A stretch of DNA of 36,282 bases from Neisseria gonorrhoeae (GTDB taxonomy: Bacteria; Pseudomonadota; Gammaproteobacteria; Burkholderiales; Neisseriaceae): NCBI RefSeq assembly GCF_003315235.1, contig NZ_QNRU01000020.1:1-36282 (forward strand), written 5' to 3'. Position numbers and translations under genes: made by a program. Within the stretch, counting starts at the first letter, position 1; each line of letters begins with the position of its first letter. The notes beneath the pieces are model-generated. The model saw only the letters and a list, made by a program, of their open reading frames with translations. It made no database searches and was not told the DNA's origin. Positions 31,462 to 36,282 of the stretch are shown here, piece by piece.

Positions 31462-32817
31462 TCAGTTTTTCATCGATTGAACCGGTGCGGGAATCCTGCC
31501 GCCCCGGTTGACGAACACTTCGCACGAACCTTCTTTTGCCGGCATTACAGGCGCGTAGCCCAACAGACCGCCGAACTCGACGCTGTCGCCGACGGTTTTG
31601 CCCGTTACCGGAATAATGCGCACGGCGGTGGTTTTGCTGTTGATCATGCCGATGGCGGCTTCGTCGGCGATGATGCCGGAAATGGTGTGCGCGGGCGTGT
31701 CGCCGGGAACGGCAATCATGTCCAAACCAACGGAGCAGACGGCGGTCATGGCTTCGAGTTTGTCCAGCGTCAACACGCCTGCCTCGGCGGCGGCAATCAT
31801 ACCTTCGTCTTCGGAAACGGGGATAAACGCGCCGCTCAAACCGCCGACCGCGCTGGAAGCCATCATGCCGCCCTTTTTCACGGCATCGTTCAGCAATGCC
31901 AAAGCTGCTGTTGTGCCGTGCGTACCGCAGACGCTCAAGCCCATTTCTTCAAGAATGCGCGCCACCGAGTCGCCGACGGCGGGGGTCGGTGCCAGCGACA
32001 AATCGAGAATGCCGAACGGGATATTCAGCATTTTTGAGGCTTCGCGGCCGATGAGTTCGCCCACGCGGGTGATTTTGAAAGCGGTTTTCTTCACGACTTC
32101 GGCGACCTCGGTCAGGCTGACCGCGTCCGAATTTTCCAGCGCGGCTTTGACCACGCCTGGACCGGATACGCCGACATTAATCACAGCATCCGCTTCGCCC
32201 GAGCCGTGGAACGCACCCGCCATAAACGGATTGTCTTCCACCGCGTTGCAGAACACGACGATTTTGGCGCAGCCGAAACCTTCGGGCGTGATTTCAGCCG
32301 TGCGTTTGATGGTTTCGCCTGCCAGCTTGACCGCATCCATATTGATACCGGCACGCGTGCTGCCGATATTGATGGAGCTGCACACGATATCGGTAGTTTT
32401 CATCGCTTCGGGAACGGAACGGATCAACACCTCATCCGAAGGCGACATACCTTTTTGCACCAGCGCGGAAAAGCCGCCGATAAAGGACACGCCGATGGCT
32501 TTGGCTGCCTTGTCCAAAGTCTGCGCCACGCTGACATAACTGTCGGCTTTGGTCGCCGCCGCGATTTGGGCAATCGGCGTAACGGAAATGCGCTGATTCA
32601 CAATCGGCACGCCGTATTTGGCGGAAAGGTGTTTCGCCGTTGCCACCAAGTCTTTGCCGACCGTGGTGATTTTGTTGTAAATGTTTTGGTTTAACACGTC
32701 GATGTCGGTGCTGATGCAGTCGTGCAAATCAATGCCGATGGTAATGGTGCGGACATCAAAATTCTGGTCGGCAACCATTTTGACGGTTTCTAAAATTTCG
32801 CCGGATTGGATACTCAT
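31462..32817 (-). CDS. UPF0210 (DUF711) family protein
   Basis: 451 aa, full length; glycyl-radical-enzyme-like PFL fold family of unknown function. Starts [31 protein letters not shown] and contains [34 protein letters not shown] and [16 protein letters not shown]-type conserved blocks. ATG 32817 rather than the upstream TTG or GTG because of family length and AGTCGGAGGAATGTG just before it. Its gene follows the ACT protein by 14 bp; the pair is conserved widely in bacteria and archaea, which points to a shared function. Confidence 0.9.
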   Translation of the reverse strand: MSIQSGEILETVKMVADQNFDVRTITIGIDLHDCISTDIDVLNQNIYNKITTVGKDLVATAKHLSAKYGVPIVNQRISVTPIAQIAAATKADSYVSVAQTLDKAAKAIGVSFIGGFSALVQKGMSPSDEVLIRSVPEAMKTTDIVCSSINIGSTRAGINMDAVKLAGETIKRTAEITPEGFGCAKIVVFCNAVEDNPFMAGAFHGSGEADAVINVGVSGPGVVKAALENSDAVSLTEVAEVVKKTAFKITRVGELIGREASKMLNIPFGILDLSLAPTPAVGDSVARILEEMGLSVCGTHGTTAALALLNDAVKKGGMMASSAVGGLSGAFIPVSEDEGMIAAAEAGVLTLDKLEAMTAVCSVGLDMIAVPGDTPAHTISGIIADEAAIGMINSKTTAVRIIPVTGKTVGDSVEFGGLLGYAPVMPAKEGSCEVFVNRGGRIPAPVQSMKN

Positions 32818-32831
32818 CACATTCCTCCGAC

Positions 32832-33104
32832 TCAAATGCGGTGCATCGCTTGGAAGATTTCTTCGTTTTGCATACGGATGTCAAGCGCGAGTTTTTTGCT
32901 CTCTTCCGCAAACAAATCCAAAATCTCCTGCCGCGATTTAGGGCATTTCGAGGTATCCACCAAGATAATCATAGTAAAAAAATCGTCCATCAGCTGTTGG
33001 CTGATATTGAGGATGTTGATTCGGTTTTCCGCCAAAATTTTGGAAACATCGTACACGATGCCGACGCGGTCTTTACCGATGACGGTGATGACTGAATTGT
33101 TCAC
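32832..33104 (-). CDS. ACT domain protein, UPF0237
   Basis: 90 aa made of one ACT domain ([35 protein letters not shown]), similar to the glycine cleavage repressor GcvR class. ACT domains bind small ligands, usually amino acids. It probably regulates or partners the UPF0210 protein encoded 14 bp downstream. TAAGCCTGTGAACA precedes the ATG; SD is AAGGAG about 12 nt upstream. Confidence 0.9.
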   Translation of the reverse strand: MNNSVITVIGKDRVGIVYDVSKILAENRINILNISQQLMDDFFTMIILVDTSKCPKSRQEILDLFAEESKKLALDIRMQNEEIFQAMHRI

Positions 33105-33191
33105 AGGCTTACTCCTTGCAGATATCCGTTAAAATCCGAAATTATACCACCGTCGGATTTTGAAGAATATTGTCAACAATATATACATACA

Positions 33192-33223
33192 AAATGCCGT
33201 CTGAAACTATTTCAGACAGCATC
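33192..33223. terminator. Inverted DUS, one arm drifted
   Basis: AAAATGCCGTCTGAAA facing TTTCAGACAGCAT; it terminates the MORN-repeat gene (minus strand). Confidence 0.7.
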
Positions 33224-33228
33224 AAGAT

Positions 33229-33966
33229 TCAGGGTTCGATTAAATAACCATCCTTATCCCATTGGGTTTTCCTGACCAACTTGTCATCCTGATAAACAGC
33301 CTCGCTCTTTTTAGAACCATCTTCATACCACTCCAAAACCACCCCGTTGCGTTTATGGTGGCGGATAGACAGTTCCGAAAGTAATCGGCCGCTTTCATCC
33401 CAAGTCAGAATTTTGGCAGGCTCATCGTTGACCATAACCATTTCCGTCTTGATACTTCCATCGGCATACCATTGCTTCCATACGCCGTTCGCCTTATTTT
33501 GCTTAAACTGGATTTCGCTTTCCTTGCCGCCGTTACGGTAATAACGGTATCCCGTACCCTCACTCAAGCCATTTTTATAAGGCATAACCGCAGATTTTTT
33601 ACCGTTCGGATACCAGTTGACCCATTCCCCGTCCGGCTTACCCTTGCTGAAGCCCCCCGCCATTTTTTTCTGACCATTAAAATGCCACAAAATCAACATA
33701 CCGTTTTGCAGGGTAGGCACAAAAGATTTGATTTGCGTTGAAGCAACGATATAAGGTTCGGAATATTTCTTCATCGACGGATAATAAAAATCCTGCGCGT
33801 GTGCGATACCCGCCGCCACACTATATTGCCTGATATAAGCGGCAGAAGACATCGTCGCCGTCAGTTTCCCGTTCTGATTAAAATAAACAGAATAGGTCTG
33901 CGCCGGCAAAGCGGCCGAAAAACCCAACAGTACGATTGAAAATACAATCCGAGATAATTTCTTCAT
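33229..33966 (-). CDS. Secreted MORN-repeat (YwqK-type) protein
   Basis: 245 aa with signal peptide (MKKLSRIVFSIVLLGFSAALPAQ). From about residue 90 it is a row of MORN_2 (toxin_antidote) repeats of the form NGxxxxExxxxxGKxxGxWxxWYxxGxx, for example KPDGEWVNWYPNGKKS and KANGVWKQWYADGSIKTE. Proteins of this type are often called antitoxins by analogy with YwqK, but no toxin gene is next to it and it is exported, so that label is weak. ATG 33966 is chosen for the signal peptide; the frame continues upstream into DUS sequence. Confidence 0.82.
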   Translation of the reverse strand: MKKLSRIVFSIVLLGFSAALPAQTYSVYFNQNGKLTATMSSAAYIRQYSVAAGIAHAQDFYYPSMKKYSEPYIVASTQIKSFVPTLQNGMLILWHFNGQKKMAGGFSKGKPDGEWVNWYPNGKKSAVMPYKNGLSEGTGYRYYRNGGKESEIQFKQNKANGVWKQWYADGSIKTEMVMVNDEPAKILTWDESGRLLSELSIRHHKRNGVVLEWYEDGSKKSEAVYQDDKLVRKTQWDKDGYLIEP

Positions 33967-34053
33967 TATGATAGCGATATAAAAAACAATTAACTTATAA
34001 ACAATATGGTAAGGATTTCTCAACCAAGCGTCAAACCCGAAACAATGTATCGT

Positions 34054-34095
34054 AAAAATGCCGTCTGAAAACAAATCGTCTTCAGACGGCATTTC
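34054..34095. terminator. prmB terminator, inverted DUS
   Basis: AAAATGCCGTCTGAAAA and TTCAGACGGCATTT around a 12-nt loop; both arms are perfect uptake sequences. Confidence 0.8.
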
Positions 34096-34103
34096 CCTCC
34101 AAC

Positions 34104-35015
34104 TCACTCTTCGCCCAATAACTGCTCGCGCGTCAAGAGGAAAACAAAACCGTCGCCCCCGCTGGTTTCCAACCAAGTAAAAGGCAACTCCGGATACGCT
34201 GCTTCCAATACATCCCTGTTATGCCCGATTTCCACCAGCAATACACCTTTAGGATTCAGAAACTTTGCCGCATTCAGAAGAATCTGCCTGGTGGCATCCA
34301 ACCCGTCCGCCCCGCTGCCCAACGCCAATTCCGGTTCGTGCAAATATTCCTCCGGCAAAGCCCCAACCGACTCTGCATCCACATAAGGCGGATTGGAAAC
34401 AATCAAATCATAAGTGCCTTCCAGTCCCTCAAACAAATCGGTATGAATAAGCTGAATACGCTCTTCCAGACCATAATCTTCAATATTGATCCCTGCAACT
34501 TCCAAAGCATCCAAACTCACATCAACCGCATCAATTTGGGCATCAGGATAATGGTGCGCCATCTGAATGGCAAGGCAACCGCTTCCGGTGCAAAGATCCA
34601 AAGCATTATGCACCAGCTCATCGTATTCTATCCAAGGTCGAAGTCCGTCACCCAGCAATTCATAAATAAAAGAGCGCGGTACAATCACGCGTTCATCTAC
34701 ATAAAAATCAAACTCCCCCTGCCAGGCCTGGTGTGTCAAATAAGCGGCAGGAATGTGTTCGACAGCACGACGCTCAATAACCGCCAGCACTTCCTCTTTT
34801 TCAGCTTCCAAGAGTTTTGCATCAAGATATGGGGCAAGCATATCCAAAGGCAAATTCAAAGTATGCAGAATCAAATAAACCGCTTCATCATGCGCATTAT
34901 CTGTTCCATGACCAAAAAAGAGCCCTGCCTCATTAAAACGGCTGACTGCAAAACGTAAAACATCACGGATAGTCGTCAATTCTTGTGCGGCCTGATTAAA
35001 CATAATATGAACCAT
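34104..35015 (-). CDS. prmB: Ribosomal protein L3 glutamine methyltransferase PrmB
   Basis: 303 aa, HemK family. SAM-binding motif LDLCTGSGCLA (139-149) and catalytic NPPY (208-211) that holds the glutamine amide. The N-terminal helical domain (AQELTTIRDVLRFAVSRFNEAGLFFGHGTDNAHDEA) matches PrmB (YfcB) rather than PrmC, so the target is L3. ATG 35015 gives the same N-terminal length as E. coli PrmB; ATG 35003 is an alternative and neither has a clear ribosome site. A TATAAT (35042-35037, minus) implies a very short leader. Confidence 0.92.
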   Translation of the reverse strand: MVHIMFNQAAQELTTIRDVLRFAVSRFNEAGLFFGHGTDNAHDEAVYLILHTLNLPLDMLAPYLDAKLLEAEKEEVLAVIERRAVEHIPAAYLTHQAWQGEFDFYVDERVIVPRSFIYELLGDGLRPWIEYDELVHNALDLCTGSGCLAIQMAHHYPDAQIDAVDVSLDALEVAGINIEDYGLEERIQLIHTDLFEGLEGTYDLIVSNPPYVDAESVGALPEEYLHEPELALGSGADGLDATRQILLNAAKFLNPKGVLLVEIGHNRDVLEAAYPELPFTWLETSGGDGFVFLLTREQLLGEE

Positions 35016-35110
35016 TCTGCGTATAGATGCTTTTAATTATAACAGAAACAACAAGCAAACCTTTTCATATCGCCAAATAACCACTCAATCTACCCATACA
35101 ACTACATAAA

Positions 35111-35820
35111 TGCCGCGCGAAGACCATTGCCCGAACGGAAACGGCGATGGCGGACGGTATGGGCAACCTGATAGGCTGGGAAGAAACGGGGCTTGTTGAG
35201 GGCAAGCAGTGGATAACCGCAAAAGACGACAAGGTGTCCGATGTCTGCAATGCCAACGGCGGGATGGGCGTAATCGGTTTGCACGAGCCTTTCTCCCACG
35301 GTGCGTTGACGATACCGGAGCATCCAAATGGCAGGTGCGCGGTTGTTCCCGTTGTCGGGCGGACAGGCAAGCTGGCGAAAGGCAGCCGCGCGATGGAAAC
35401 GGGCGATGGACGGCAGGTGAGGTTGTTTCCGTATCGGGCGGCGAATTGGGGGAATTTGCTGAAACAAAGGAGCTTCGTAAAGCGGCTATGCAGTATGCGC
35501 GTGATAACTTTGTCGGCAAAAGCTATGTCAATGAAAGCAGCGGGCATGAACTGAAGGTAACTTGGCAAGGTGTGAAACACGCTGCGTCAAAATCGAACAG
35601 CATCGAACTTTCCCTTATGGTCGCGCTTGATAAAGTTTTGATGAATGCAAAATATGAAGGAAGTTTTCCTAACAAATTAGGGAGGGATCATATTATTGCG
35701 GTACACAAATACTCAACCGGTGTCAGATTTGGCAATAAAGTCTTAAAAATCAGGATAATAGCCCGTGAGAAATTTGATGGGATAAAACATTACGATCATT
35801 TTATTTTGAAAGACAAATGA
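35111..35820 (+). pseudogene. Mu-like phage MuF head protein fragment with LPD3-like C-terminus
   Basis: The frame begins without a start (RAKTIARTETAMADG), carrying the ARTE motif, then WITAKDDKVSDVCNANGG and HEPFSHGALTIPEHPNGRCAVVPVV: the core of SPP1 gp7/MuF minor head proteins. The expected second Cys (HPNCRC) is Gly. A frameshift near 35350-35375 moves the reading to RQAGERQPRDGNGRWT (a QPRDxxGRF-type linker). GGELGEFAETKELRKAA and VHKYSTGVRFGNKVLKI, ending KHYDHFILKDK at 35820, resemble the LPD3 domain found behind MuF. It lacks its 5' part and lies alone between prmB and an IS, so it is a prophage relic. Confidence 0.72.
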
Positions 35821-35920
35821 AAAAACCCTGTCCAGTATATCTGGGATAGCTTATGGAAGCATTTAACCCAGCCTCGGATAAGGCTTTAAATCCATCATGC
35901 CATTTATACGGTAAAAACAA

Positions 35921-36282
35921 GGGTCTGTACTAGATTAGCAGATATGTTACCCTCGAAATATGAAGATAACACACTGCAAATTAAAGAAAGAAGTACAAAA
36001 AGAACCGCTCCGTTCTTTTGTACCGGAAGTTACCGCCCGTTCTGCAGCCGATATTTTGGGTATCCATCCCGATTCGGCGGCACTGTTTTACCGTAAAATC
36101 CGCACGGTTACCAACCATCGTTTGGCCTTGGCTGCCGATGAGGTTTTCGAGGGCCCCGCCGGGCCGGGCGGAAGCTGTTTCGGCGGACGGCGTAAAGGCA
36201 GACGCGGTCGCGGCGCGGCAGGAAAAGCGGTTGTCTTCGGCATTCCGAAACGCAACGGGCGGACCTATACCGTTGCCGCGGA
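35921..36282 (+). mobile_element. IS1016-type insertion sequence, left part
   Basis: Probable outer end near GGGTCTGTACTAGATTAGC at 35921, about 40 bp before the transposase start, as in IS1016/IS1595-family elements. The right end is beyond the window, so the boundary is inferred. Confidence 0.6.
35960..36282 (+). pseudogene. IS1016-type (IS1595 family) transposase, catalytically altered
   Basis: ATG 35960, open to the window edge (107 codons). MKITHCKLKKEVQ, EVTARSAADILGIHPDSAALFYRKIR, FGGRRKGRRGRGAAGKAVVFGI and KRNGRTYTV are typical of Neisseria IS1016 transposases. In the family the first catalytic Asp lies in an ELDESYFGG motif; here the same place reads GPGGSCFGG (residues 68-76), so Glu68, Asp70 and Glu71 have become Gly. 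The frame is otherwise intact. The element should be unable to transpose by itself. Confidence 0.75.

Noticed and set aside
33229-33966. Antitoxin of a toxin-antitoxin pair
   Set aside because: The MORN_2 repeats give that automatic label, but the protein has a signal peptide and no toxin gene flanks it.
35147-35820. MafB or CdiA-type toxin remnant near the right end
   Set aside because: The ARTE, DxxC and HPNxRC motifs and QPRDxxGR linker fit MuF head proteins better than Maf or CDI cassettes, and no immunity gene is adjacent.
1-36282. tRNA or rRNA genes
   Set aside because: I saw no tRNA cloverleaf with a CCA-type end or rRNA sequence in any intergenic region.

Overview
The window comes from a pathogenic Neisseria, most likely N. 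gonorrhoeae. DNA uptake sequences (GCCGTCTGAA) occur throughout, usually as inverted pairs behind genes. There are three Correia elements (CREE), several dRS3 repeats, an opa gene with CTCTT repeats and a filamentous prophage. ldcA and norB are direct neighbours; from memory, meningococci carry gpxA between them and gonococci lack it. aniA is intact. The species call is an inference, not proven.

Layout. 1-3.7 kb is the early half of a filamentous (Nf1/MDA-type) prophage read leftwards: rep, ssDNA-binding protein, a small ORF, major coat, three small membrane or unknown ORFs, and the 5' part of tspB, cut by the window edge. rep is split by a frameshift in a C7/G7 tract. 3.7-4.3 kb is repeat-rich: a rep leader hairpin, dRS3 repeats and a 140-bp element. 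4.3-12.2 kb holds a HIT protein, ldcA, the divergent denitrification pair norB/aniA with NsrR, FNR and Fur sites between them, a NirV-like SUMF1 protein, a CREE/dRS3 island, and opa in the OFF phase (2 CTCTT units). 12.4-16.2 kb holds a nitroreductase, lptA (lipid A phosphoethanolamine transferase) and serC. 16.5-21.4 kb is the rimP-nusA-infB operon with a leader terminator. 21.5-28.2 kb holds a GTPase/DUF3482 and DUF2868 pair, trhA (hemolysin III), an AGCS amino acid symporter, yebC and dsbB.

The 1-kb gap between dsbB and lrp has no conventional gene. It holds a second copy of the 140-bp element, interrupted by a CREE, and two tandem sRNA genes, each with a good promoter, a CU-rich single strand and an intrinsic terminator. 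I identify these as the sibling sRNAs NmsRA/NmsRB (NgncR_162/163, RcoF). lrp and alr follow, then a dRS3 cluster, the UPF0210/ACT (UPF0237) pair, a MORN-repeat protein and prmB. The last 1.2 kb is decayed mobile DNA: a frameshifted MuF/LPD3 fragment of a Mu-like prophage and the start of an IS1016-type transposase whose first catalytic Asp region is replaced.

How it fits together: AniA reduces nitrite to NO and NorB reduces NO to N2O, with NsrR as NO sensor and FNR as anaerobic activator. rimP-nusA-infB serves ribosome maturation, transcription and initiation. The least explained parts are the duplicated three-hairpin leader element, the homopolymer switch and attenuator in front of phage rep, and the terminator in the rimP leader.
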